A DNA stretch of 43,506 bases from Hymenoscyphus infarciens (taxonomy: Eukaryota; Ascomycota; Leotiomycetes; Helotiales; Helotiaceae): assembly GCA_001414345.1 (NCBI GenBank), contig LLCB01000404.1, positions 1 through 43,506 on the forward strand, in the 5' to 3' direction. Position 1 is the stretch's first letter. Each line of letters starts with the position of its first letter. Below are positions 34,483-43,506 of this stretch, one piece after another. The notes beneath the pieces are model-generated. The model had not been told where the DNA came from and did no database searches. It saw only the letters and a list, made by a program, of their open reading frames with translations. A program made the translations under genes and the position numbers.

Positions 34483-34525
34483 ATTGGTTAAGACATAATA
34501 TTACTATTATGTCTTAACCAATTTT
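34483..34525. repeat. Perfect inverted repeat derived from trnE
   Basis: AATTGGTTAAGACATAAT and its mirror ATTATGTCTTAACCAATT surround a six-base centre. The arm is the D-arm to anticodon-stem part of trnE, which lies just next to it, so this looks like an inverted partial duplication. Confidence 0.85.
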
Positions 34526-34548
34526 ACAATATTGCCATCCAAAAATAA

Positions 34549-34618
34549 GTCCAGTACAAGTATCGCACTTGTTTCAATTGGTTACAAATCAACTACATTA
34601 CTTTTATGCTAACCGGAC
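34549..34618 (-). tRNA. trnT: tRNA-Thr (UGU)
   Basis: Acceptor GTCCGGT/ACTGGAC, loop TTTGTAA (anticodon TGT), T arm ACAAG/CTTGT. The first tRNA after rnl. Confidence 0.88.
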
Positions 34619-35520
34619 GACTAGCCTAGGGCTTTTCGGGTGTTAGAATCTCTTCGAAGAAATAGCGCTGTATTATTTTTAAACTAACCGGACTTTCGTC
34701 AGTTAGCCTAAAGTAATGCGACTATTTTAGTCATTCTACTATGATAATAATATCACTTTATTACGGTTAGTACTAAATAATGTAATTGTCATTATTCGCA
34801 TTAAAAATTTTATTTTTTGTTATTATACATTTAAGATATCATAGCTAATTAGTTGTATATAGAATTAGTACTTTATGCCTAAAAACATTTAAATTCTTTC
34901 AGCTAAAGCCTATTAATTGCAATAAACCTAATAGGTTTAATATTGGGTTATTGCAAAATCGTAGTGTTAAACTACGTATTTTTCCAGAATATCTTAAAGA
35001 AAATTTCGTGCCTAGATGCATTCAGCACTTATTTTAGTTAACATAGCGTTCCTGCCGTGCCTATGTCATAAATTTACTTTGTGAAAGTAACATCCCTGTA
35101 TAAAATTAAATTTATACTTAAATTAATATTGGGCTCATAAACAACAGGTAAACCAGAGGTTAACATGCCCAGCTCCTTTCGTACGAGGGGACTAGCCTTA
35201 TTTTATTCTAATTTCCTCTAGAAGATAGAAACCATACTGTCTTACGACGTATTTAACCCAGCTCGTGTAACTTTTTAATCGACGAACAGTCGAACCCTTC
35301 ATGATTCCTGCGTTCATGTGGATAAGTTAAGCCGACATCGAGGTGCCAAACTGCGCACTCAATTTGTACTTCCTGGCGCAATTAGCCTGTTCAATTTTGT
35401 TAAAAGAGAATTATTCTCTATATCCATCTTTCGCAAGATGGTTCAGACTATTTCTTCATTTACTTTTCTTTTATATAATTAAAGCAACGCGAGATTTGAG
35501 AAGAAGGCAATATGTCTCTG

Positions 35521-35566
35521 GCTTACTTACTTACTTACGAAGTATAGTATAGTATGGTATGGCATG
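35521..35566. repeat. (CTTA)n / TATAGTATGG repeat in the rnl intron
   Basis: Reverse-oriented copy of the CCATACTATAC/(TAAG)n family, matching 41952-42002 closely. Confidence 0.82.
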
Positions 35567-35585
35567 ACTTCGTAGAAAACTTAAA

Positions 35586-37217
35586 TTATTTATTACTTAC
35601 TCAACCCTTAACACCATAAGCTCCATTTCTATTATTAGAATTTAATAGAGAGTATTGTATATTAGATTTAACATGACCTCTTAACATTATAGTAGATAAC
35701 CCTCTAAATGAAGAATCCACATTTTTTAAACCACCTATTCATTTCATTTTAAAAACAGATCTAGATGCAGTAAATCGTCTGGTTAATCTACCCTTAGCTT
35801 CTACCCTAATACCTGCCATTTTTCGGTGTTTTAAAGCCGAAAAGACATAATTATCTAATGAACTATAACTATCTATAGTCTGAGAGTTTTTAGAGTTGAA
35901 TATGCTTAAATAATTACGTCAATGGTAATATCAAGGTATATCTCAAGGTAATTTTACCTCTTCACGTCAAGGGAAAATATTTAATAATAAATTATTTAAA
36001 GGATCTTTAACGCCATCAGTAAACATAGAGTTAATATTATCATTCCGTATTTTATTTTCAATGTAATTATCGTTTTTCTCTTTAATTAACCTTCTGACTC
36101 TCCTTACGTTTTGTATTTTTAGTTTTCTTAAAGAGGCTTTTAAAACCTTGTATAGTTTATTATCTCTATTTCTTAATTTTAAAGAAACAGCTTGCGTAAA
36201 AATATCACTATTTAAATGCATTTTTTTTAAATTAACCAGGTTAAATTCTATAGTTTTATTATACATATTCTGAACTAAATCTCTAAGATTTTTTAAAAAG
36301 ACATTATTAGACTTAACTTGGTTTAACTTAAACAATAATCTATGTTTATATAAATTTTTAGTATATTTTCAATAGCATTTATACATGTAAAACTTATAAT
36401 CTGGATAATTGAAAGTATAAAGATTGGCAATTTTATTAAAAAAGAAATATTTTTCATTGTCATTCAAGATATTTTTTTCAATTAAACTGGTTAAAGTTTC
36501 ATACCATGTATTTATATTGCTATAGTATCGGTTTAATTTATTAACAAAATATATTAAATAAGCAAAATACCATTCTTCATAATGATTAGGTAAGTGTAAA
36601 TACTCACCCAAAGTAAAAGGTCTATTAAAAGTCCTAACTTCTTGACCATTTCTATCAATATTTATAGATAATATCTTACATAATTTTTTAGGATAATATA
36701 AGCTCTTATGAATTTCTCTTAATTTTCTAGACAAGGACATTATTCTAGGGTTATAAACATGATATGTTATACTTAGTGTACTGTTAGTATGCTTAAAGGC
36801 ACTTAACCCTACAAATGTTTTATTAGCAGATAATTTCTTATATCTAACTGGTAAATTATTAACTTTAAAGCCTTTAAGATTAAATTCCATATTAGAATAA
36901 CTTTTTAATAAACGCAGAATATTTTTATCCGCAGATGGTATAGATTTAATAGTATTTTTATTGAAACAATAGATACTGTTAAGTCATTCTTGAGTTGCTG
37001 GTGTATAATGTCTAGTTGGACCTGTATCACTATATCTATGTTTAAAAGGTTTAAGTATCAATTTTTGGCTTTTTTTATTAAATAAAAAAGAAGTAGCTTC
37101 TTTTTTAAAGGGTACTTTTTGTAATTCCTCTTGCTTACGTAGTATGGCAGGCATACTTCGTAGAGCGGTAACTTTTTTTAATTCATTTCTTTGAATTTCC
37201 AATTCACTATTACACAT
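35586..37217 (-). CDS. rps3: Ribosomal protein S3 (intron-encoded)
   Basis: Encodes 543 residues, very basic, rich in Lys, Asn and Tyr, as fungal mitochondrial Rps3 is. It is a component of the mitoribosome small subunit. The diagnostic C-terminal segment HRKMAGIRVEAKGRLTRR and the following TASRSVFKMKW and GLSTIMLRGHVKSNIQYS are clear; the middle is poorly conserved. In-frame TGA Trp codons, for example near 36981 and 36366. ATG at 37217 is the first possible. A stretch near residues 17-28 (ALRSMPAILRKQ) is encoded by a dispersed-repeat fragment (37131-37168), so the coding sequence has absorbed a repeat. No endonuclease motif in the same frame. Confidence 0.93.
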
Positions 37218-40200
37218 AATTTATTTTTTTTTTGTTATATTTATGGATTTAGATGAATACCCTAAGCTCAACCTTTAAGTTCTAACGTCTCATCACAATT
37301 AAATTAGGATGAGAATTGAGTCTATTTCATTAATATATGTCTTGCTTCGCACGAATACATTAATTATTATTAGCCTATATTATTATATTAAAATATAATA
37401 CAGGTAAAATTAATTTATAAAAGAAAAGTAATGTTGGGTTTAAAAAGGATATATCCAATTTATTAGTCGTTGAACGCTTTTACTTTTATATAAGTGTTTT
37501 ATATTTTAAGTAAATTACGCTTCAAGTTAACTTTTTTGTTGATAAAAAAGTCTTTCTTGAAATTAACCCAATTATTACCAATAGGTTTATCACATCTTTG
37601 TTTAGATGTGTTTAACATTGGGGGACTAAAATCCCTAGCGTAGCTTTTTCAAAAATCCAAGACCTTTCCTTTCTGCATCTTGTGATCATATGCCCCGCTT
37701 ACGCGACTGATAGACGTGTAAGTCAAACAGTAAAGCAAGATTAAGCCATTAAACTTGACAAGTAATAAACATAATTATATTATTAGTGTTCTTAACTATT
37801 CACATAAAGGGGTGTTTTACATCCCTATGTTTTTTTTAAATAGCATACTGAATAATATAACTAAAAACATTAAAAATTTAAAACTAATGTTTTAATTACA
37901 TCTATTTTCCATATAGTTAAAATCTTACTTGATTTAAAAATGTTAGTTCTAACTTAATTAGATATATAGCTGGATTGGTTATAGCTTAAGCTATACCAAA
38001 TAACAAACTAAAAATAAAGCAAAATATACCCAATTTCTCTACAGAGTAGAAAAATGCTATATTTTTCTGTCATAATATATTAAAATTACGACAATTTTAC
38101 CAAATTAACTTTGGATACACCCAGGTACTTTTTATGGGATCTGTGCCCCGCATAAACTGCCTCCTAGCAATTGTTCCCTTAAGGTTAATCATTGTATTTA
38201 TGGAGAGCGGAGGTTAGTTTCTACCCTATTTAACATCACCTCCTACGGAGGATAACGCCATATACTCTGACGTAGACTTTGTCTACCAATATGATTATAT
38301 AAATAAAGGTGTTTCAATTTTGGACCTCTACTTTCTACCTTATTCTCTAAAAATCGTACAATATCATATCCAATTACTAGTAACAGTAAAGCTGCATAGG
38401 GTCTTCTCGTCTAACTAGAGGTAAACTGTATCTGCACAGTTATTCCAATTTCACTGAGCCAATCATTGAGACAGCTGTTGTATCGTTAAATCATTCATGC
38501 AAGACCGCATTTAACGGCCAGGGTATTCCGCTACCTTAGGACCCTCATAGGTAAGGCCGCCATTGATCGGGGTTTCCTTCAAAACCAAGCTTATATTAGT
38601 CAACTTAGAAAATCCGTTAACCAGCCGACATCGGGCAGAAATCACACTCAATACTTTGATTTATTATCTTACTGCAGAGTGCTTTGTTTTAATTAAACAG
38701 TCGTACAACACTATTCCATGCTTCCTATTCTTTACCTAATATTAATTAGGAGGAATGGCTCTCCTTATCCCGAAGTTACGGTAGTTAGTTTGCCGAGTTC
38801 CTTAATGATTGTTCACTCAAACGCCTTCGTATTCTCTACTAGCTTACTTGTGGTAGTTTTTAGGTACGGTTTTAGGAACCTATGGTGGGGTTTAGTTATT
38901 ATTACATGAATATTTATTATTAAGCTAAATATAGCCTATTTGAGGCTATTTTAATATATTATTTATAATACTTAAAAGCTTTGGGTTTATAGTCTAGTTT
39001 AGACTTAGAGTTTATTGCATAATTTTAATAAAATAAACCCTCATATTATAACTACCGTTACTGTTTTTCCAGAACCTTCTTCACTGTTATGCAATCGGTT
39101 GTTACTTTGTAACCAAGTTTTGCTCATCGTTTAATCCCTTAGGTTGGTAAACTTAGAGGCCGTTACTTTATAAAAACCATAAGCTTTAGGCGGGGTTTCC
39201 CCTTTTCGTTACTCATGTCAGCATTCTCACTTGGGTTATCATTAAAGAAACCAATTTAACACAACTTCAACGTAGTTGAGCAGCTAAAATAATTATCAAT
39301 AATTACTTCAACTGTGTTCTAAATTATTAAATCTCTATACAACTAATGTTCTTAAAAAGAATAGTCTAGATTTACCCAACGTTCTGCTACCCCATTAAAT
39401 ATACTATTTCAATAGAATATTAAATGGACAAGGTGTCGGTATATTGTTTAGATCCGTTAAATTTTCGGTGCAACTATCAAAGTAATTAAATAATTACTAA
39501 ACCAGTGCTCTGTTACGAGATCTTCAAAAAATGAGCCGCTTCTAAGTCAATTTCCTAGTCGTATTAGATAGAAACTTCCTTAATTTCACTTAACAATAAT
39601 TTTGGAACCTTAACTCTTGTTCTGGGCTGTTTCCCTTTAGACATACAACCTTATCGTACTATGTCCGATTATTCAATATTCATCATTGCCCTTCCGAGTG
39701 CGAATACTCACCGATAAAATCATCACGATCCCCCGATATATGCAAAATTATCTCATATCCATATGGCTAACTAAAAAGCATAGCCAGTAAAATATTAAAA
39801 TAGTAGTTGCCTGAGATCACAGTTCTGTACCTGCTATGATGTAGTTTGAATTACCTACTTATATAGGTTTCGCAGAAAACCAGCTATCCTAGTCAGTGTT
39901 GTCTTTCACTAACTTACCACAGTTCTTCGGATATCTATACAACGATAAACCGTTCGGGCTTTTATAACCCTGACTGTAGTAAGATCACCAGGCTTCGGGT
40001 CTAATTTTAGATACTAATTCATTATTTCATAATTGGTTTATCTGGGCATTTCTGCTCGCATCTAATATTAACTCGCTGACCCATTATGCCAAAGGTACGC
40101 TCTTACTTTTTATTTAAATTTAACTCGAGCTGCTTATAAAACTACTATTTCTAACCTTTCCTTCACCGTACTTTTACGCTATCGCTTATATATTATATTT

Positions 40201-40589
40201 AGTCTTAGAGGAAGGTTCCCCTATATGTTCAAACAGGTTTTGCCCGTTTTACTTGCATTAGACTTTTCTACTTTCATTCACACTAATCATAGAATCTCGT
40301 TTGATTTCTTTTCCTGAAGTTACTAAGATATTTCGATTCACTTCGTTTATTATTGAATTTCTCTAAGAGTACATGTGAAAAAATTAAGCCTAAGTTTAGG
40401 CTTATTCACAATTTAAATTTTTAATTCCTGTTGGTGACTCTCTTTAATATATAGCCAGGTATCCCTAATAGTTTCTTTATATACTTTCCTATACTTTTTG
40501 TTTATTTGTATAGAAATATATTATAGATATCGTTTACACATACATTACTAATAGTACCGTATACACTAGTATTATATATAATAATAATC

Positions 40590-40659
40590 GGGTTATTATG
40601 ATTCGAACATAACAGATCTTCTACCCAAAAGAAGCGTCTAACCACTTGACTTTAACCCG
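40590..40659 (-). tRNA. trnP: tRNA-Pro (UGG)
   Basis: Acceptor CGGGTTA/TAACCCG, anticodon stem CTTCT/AGAAG, loop TTTGGGT (anticodon TGG). Confidence 0.92.
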
Positions 40660-40808
40660 TTTTATATGAATAGATTAATTATCCTTAACATGTGATTTTC
40701 TATGTAAAAGAGCTAAATCTTATGAAAAAATATATTACGCTAGAATTATGAGTAATATTGCCGGTTTTACTACATAGTAAATATATAAAAATATACTAAA
40801 AATAGTTC

Positions 40809-40894
40809 AGAAAATATGGGATTTGAACCCATGTAATTATTTATAATTAAACAAGTTTCAAGCTTGCCGCTTTAAACCACTCAGCCAATTTTCT
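40809..40894 (-). tRNA. trnS: tRNA-Ser (UGA)
   Basis: Acceptor AGAAAAT/ATTTTCT, anticodon stem GCAAG/CTTGT, loop CTTGAAA (anticodon TGA), long variable arm, T arm TGGG/CCCA. Confidence 0.91.
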
Positions 40895-40941
40895 ATTATT
40901 CTTTTATTTTTTTTTTATTTTTATTTATAATTAATACAATT

Positions 40942-41012
40942 GATTCCTCAGAGACTTGAACTCCGAACATATCCTTATCAAAAATATGCTTTACCAATTA
41001 AGCTAAGGAACC
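40942..41012 (-). tRNA. trnI: tRNA-Ile (GAU)
   Basis: Acceptor GGTTCCT/AGGAATC, D stem GCTT/AAGC, anticodon stem TATTT/GGATA, loop TTGATAA (anticodon GAT). Confidence 0.9.
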
Positions 41013-41054
41013 CTAACTAAACCTGAGTTTAGTTTGTCTGGGCTTTGTTAATAC

Positions 41055-41124
41055 AAGAGCACTCAGATTTGAACTGAGACAATAAAGTTTGAAGCTTCAT
41101 ATTCTACCATTAAACTATGCTCTT
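41055..41124 (-). tRNA. trnW: tRNA-Trp (UCA)
   Basis: Acceptor AAGAGCA/TGCTCTT, anticodon stem TGAAG/CTTTA, loop CTTCAAA (anticodon TCA), T arm CTCAG/CTGAG. The UCA anticodon reads UGA, direct support for translation table 4. Confidence 0.93.
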
Positions 41125-41173
41125 GATATATTATCTTTAATAAATATATTTATTTTAATTAATTCTAAACATC

Positions 41174-41252
41174 GGAAAAGAGATGATTCGAACATCCAGG
41201 TGTATAACACAATATTTAGCAAATATCTCGCTTTACCTATAGCAACTTTTCC
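41174..41252 (-). tRNA. trnS: tRNA-Ser (GCU)
   Basis: Acceptor GGAAAAG/CTTTTCC, anticodon stem GATAT/ATATT, loop TTGCTAA (anticodon GCT), extra variable arm. Short D arm. Confidence 0.86.
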
Positions 41253-41288
41253 TATAATAATTATTATCTTTTTCTGGCTTACCTACGA

Positions 41289-41450
41289 AGTTATGCATAC
41301 CATACTATACTATACTTCGTAAGTAAGTAAGTAAGCCAAAAGAAAAATAAAAGCGCAGGCCTAAAAAAAAAGAATAGCGCGCTCTGCCATACCATACTAT
41401 ACTATACTATACTTCGTAAGTAAGTAAGCAAGAAGTCTTCGAAGACGCAG
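41289..41450. repeat. Two copies of the CCATACTATAC/(TAAG)n repeat between trnD and trnS
   Basis: 41289-41336 is a short copy; 41361-41450 is the twin of 17619-17709 including the AGCGCGCTCTGCC head and the GTCTTCGAAGACGCAG tail. Confidence 0.87.
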
Positions 41451-41481
41451 CCGATTTTATTCTAATTTATTAAACTATAAC

Positions 41482-41552
41482 GGGCCAGATCGGGCTCGAA
41501 CCGACATATTCTTTCTTGACAAAAAAGCCCCTTACCATTAGGGTACTAACCC
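41482..41552 (-). tRNA. trnD: tRNA-Asp (GUC)
   Basis: Acceptor GGGTTAG/CTGGCCC, anticodon stem CTTTT/GAAAG, loop TTGTCAA (anticodon GTC). Confidence 0.9.
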
Positions 41553-41562
41553 TTCATATTTT

Positions 41563-41632
41563 ACAGTCAGTCGGATTTGAACCGACAAAAATCGTTTGGA
41601 AGACGAAAGTTTTACCATTAAACTATGACTGT
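41563..41632 (-). tRNA. trnG: tRNA-Gly (UCC)
   Basis: Acceptor ACAGTCA/TGACTGT, D stem GTTT/AAAC, loop CTTCCAA (anticodon TCC), T arm GTCGG/CCGAC. Confidence 0.92.
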
Positions 41633-41679
41633 TTTTATTATTTAAATATTTATTTAAGGGTGTTTTAACCTTAAAACCA

Positions 41680-41750
41680 CCTTGCGGAGCACAAGTGCTG
41701 AACCCATACCATTTGTTTGGAAGACAATCCTACCATTCATGGAAACCAGT
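41680..41750 (-). pseudogene. tRNA-Gly remnant
   Basis: Holds ATGGTAGGATTGTCTTCCAA and ACAAATGGTATGGGTTC: a D-loop, an anticodon arm TTGT-CTTCCAA-ACAA with TCC and the start of a T arm, but no acceptor pairing and a T arm running into TGCTCCGCAAGG repeat sequence. A decayed copy of the neighbouring trnG. Confidence 0.65.
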
Positions 41751-41760
41751 TTATATTTTT

Positions 41761-41831
41761 AAGACCTATGGGGGTCGAACCCATATAACAAAGATTAAAA
41801 GTCTCGTATTTTACCATTAAACTAAGATCTC
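41761..41831 (-). tRNA. trnK: tRNA-Lys (UUU)
   Basis: Acceptor GAGATCT/AGGTCTT, loop CTTTTAA (anticodon TTT), T arm ATGGG/CCCAT. First tRNA after cox3. Confidence 0.9.
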
Positions 41832-42061
41832 TTTTATAAACTCCACTTTACGCTTATAAAAAACAAAAAATATAAAGCGCGGGAGAAATAAAATTATTTA
41901 CTAACCTACTAACCATTAGTTAATTAATCGCCAGTATATCCTACAATATCTTCTTGCTTACTTACTTACTTACGAAGTATAGTATAGTATGGTATGGCAT
42001 GAGACCTTTTATTATACCATATTTTTATTATGGTTATAGCAAAGGAAATTAAAAACTTATT
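41832..42061. other. Spacer after cox3 with dispersed repeat
   Basis: AT-rich; one reversed (CTTA)n/TATAGTATGGTATGG repeat at 41952-42002. No gene seen. Confidence 0.6.
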
Positions 42062-43493
42062 TTATGAACCTCAATAATAGATAGAAATATATAAAAAAAG
42101 TCATACCACATCTACAAAATGTCAGTATAATATACCAGATTCTAAACCCAAATGATGATTTTCAGTTGAGTGGTAAGCCAGAACACGTCATAAACCCACT
42201 GCTATAAAAGCTGTACCTATCATAACGTGTACAAAAAATTTCAATAATTCACATTATTGTTTAGACTATGTCATCATATTAATTATCTTTAAATGAAATT
42301 ATAATTTAAATAATATGTAGAGTTTAATGCCATTCTTTTACTTTAAGTATTTAAAGTAAGATAATATTTATTAGCTAGTCGTTGAACCTTTAGATACGTT
42401 AGTTACAATATCTACTAGGAAGCAAATTATCTTATAATAAGACTTTCTTGCTATTGACTCTATTTTCAATTTATAAATATATATTAACTTAAAACCCAAA
42501 TATACCCTTTATAAATTCCACCTGTATTTGTTGTTTTTTTTTAATGCAATGGTTAATTTATTACAACATGAAGACTTTTAGCACAATCAGTAAAACTAGT
42601 ACATATAGTTTTATTATTACTACTATCTGTATCAACAATATTCTTGCGTACGAAGTAAGAGCAGGCTTCACTTATTAACTTGTCAGTATTTCAATGATAT
42701 CTCACTCCTTTAATTTCGTATGGGCTGTCTAATAAATAGATAGCTTCTATATTTATAAAAGATGGTAGAGTAATTAAGAGTTTATTTATTTTTATTATAA
42801 AGTACTTTTAAATTTATATATATATATAAAGGGGGCTACACATATGTTGGTTAACCCATGAAAGCCGGTACCAAAATAGAAACATGAACCAAAAATACCA
42901 TCACTTATAGTAAAAGAAGACACAGTATATTCTATACCCTGGAAACCAGTAAATATTACTGCCAATACCACAGTAGCCACTAAACCATTTAAAGCTCCGG
43001 TTCGGTTTCCTTGTATTAAAGAATGGTGAGCATATGTTACAGTAACACCAGATGATAATAATATAACCGTATTAAGTAGTGGTAATTCAAACGGATTAAT
43101 TGCTTCTATACCCATAGGTGGTCATTGAGCACCTAATTCTACGGTAGGTGCTAATGCACTATGAAAGTACGCTCAAAAGATAGCTAAAAAGAATAATGCT
43201 TCAGATACTATAAATAAAGCCACACCCATATTTAATCCTCTTTGGACTGCTAAGGTATGATTACCTAAATAAGTACCTTCACTAATAACATCCCGTCATC
43301 AGAAAGACATTGAAGAAATAAGTAAGACCAAAGCTAACAAAGCAAAATTTCCTGCATGTGGGAAAGCATGCATAGTTGATACTCCGCTAGTTGTTAATGT
43401 TAGTAAAGCCAAAGAAGTATAAATAGGTCAAGGTGACGGTGATACTAAATGAAAAGGATGAGCTTGAAAATTACTTCTCGTTATATTGGTCAT
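42062..43493 (-). CDS. cox3: Cytochrome c oxidase subunit 3, two exons
   Basis: Exons 42854-43493 and 42062-42231 join to 810 nt (269 residues, the usual length). Core membrane subunit of complex IV. Recognisable: [18 protein letters not shown] at the N-terminus, [51 protein letters not shown] across the splice, and the C-terminal [22 protein letters not shown] Trp codons throughout. ATG at 43493; the same start is seen at 80 because of the circular overlap. A 29-bp in-frame piece of exon 1 is duplicated in the nad5-aminotransferase linker. Confidence 0.97.
42232..42853 (-). other. cox3 intron (group I, no ORF)
   Basis: 622 nt; exon ends CATGGGT, intron ends TTTTTTG. The core element GACATAGTCTAAAC lies at about 42258-42275. 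No open frame of note; the frame from exon 1 stops after about 17 codons. Confidence 0.85.
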
Positions 43494-43506
43494 TTATTAG
43501 TTTCTA

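Larger units (their letters stand above)
35392..37630 (-). other. rnl group I intron hosting rps3
   Basis: Splits TAGGGAT|AACAGG, equivalent to E. coli LSU position 2449. Exon ends in T and the intron in G (AAAATTG). The core element GAAATAGTCTGAACC lies at about 35440-35455. 2239 nt. It carries rps3 plus a dispersed (TAAG)n/TATAGTATGG repeat at 35521-35566. Confidence 0.9.
34755..40500 (-). rRNA. rnl: Large subunit ribosomal RNA (two exons)
   Basis: Exon 1 about 37631-40500, exon 2 about 34755-35391, separated by an intron carrying rps3. Landmarks on the minus strand: GGGATACCTGGCTA near the 5' end (about 40450); domain V GACCCTATGCAGCTTTACTG near 38390; TAGGGAT|AACAGGCTAAT across the splice site; the sarcin-ricin region AGTCCCCTCGTACGAAAGGA near 35175; and AATGCATCTAGGCACGAAA near 35010. 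The ends are approximate; the 3' end is set from a weak match to the conserved terminal GTACTAA segment. Main tRNA clusters lie on both sides. Confidence 0.92.

Noticed and set aside
35343..35552. Plus-strand frame at the rnl 3' splice region
   Set aside because: Falls on conserved rRNA and intron core sequence.
38718..38909. Plus-strand frame in rnl
   Set aside because: Lies entirely on conserved large-subunit rRNA read from the opposite strand.
41089..41322. Plus-strand frame across trnW and trnS
   Set aside because: Overlaps two tRNA genes and repeat sequence.

Overview
This is a complete fungal mitochondrial genome. The last 93 bases (43414-43506) repeat bases 1-93, so it closes as a circle of 43,413 bp. 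It is AT-rich, and every gene I can support lies on the minus strand. Reading frames run only if TGA is Trp (translation table 4), and a tRNA-Trp with anticodon UCA is present. The full respiratory set is here: nad1-6, nad4L, cob, cox1-3, atp6, atp8, atp9. So are rps3, rns, rnl, a mitochondrial RNase P RNA (rnpB) and tRNAs for all 20 amino acids. rps3 sits in a group I intron of rnl at the position equivalent to E. coli 2449, an arrangement best known from filamentous ascomycetes (Pezizomycotina). I therefore lean to an ascomycete-like filamentous fungus but do not name a genus.

Order in the direction of transcription (falling coordinates, circular): cox3 (one intron) - tRNAs K,G,D,S,W,I,S,P - rnl (intron with rps3) - tRNAs T,E,M,M,L,A,F,L,Q,H,M - nad1 - trnR(UCU) - nad4L/nad5 (1-bp overlap; two introns) - nad2 - orf110 - nad3 - atp8 - atp6 - trnC - rnpB - trnR(UCU) copy - atp9 - trnQ-like - nad6 - cob - trnV copy - cox1 (three introns) - orf343 - cox2 - nad4 - rns - trnY - trnN - trnR(UCG) - trnV - cox3. 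Seven group I introns are delimited. Four carry homing endonucleases (three LAGLIDADG, one GIY-YIG), one carries rps3, and two have no clear gene. Two of the endonuclease introns also carry a second, unrecognised ORF.

The most striking feature is at nad5. The frame does not stop at the usual Nad5 C-terminus. It runs through a 14-copy heptanucleotide repeat, then a short in-frame copy of the cox3 N-terminal coding sequence, and then a complete class III, pyridoxal-phosphate-dependent aminotransferase with its lysine and aspartate intact and one TGA-encoded Trp. This predicts an 1174-residue Nad5-aminotransferase polyprotein from an enzyme family normally encoded in the nucleus.

Other unusual architecture: (1) five tRNA-like elements with sound acceptor, D and T arms (one of them degenerate) but greatly enlarged anticodon arms, sitting in spacers before cox2, cob, nad6, atp8 and nad2 like RNA-processing punctuation; (2) gene-tail duplications around inserted ORFs (nad2-orf110-nad2 tail-nad3, and cox1-orf343-cox1 tail remnants); (3) duplicated tRNA genes, one with a changed anticodon; (4) dispersed palindromic and purine-rich repeats that have entered rns, an rnl intron and the rps3 coding sequence.
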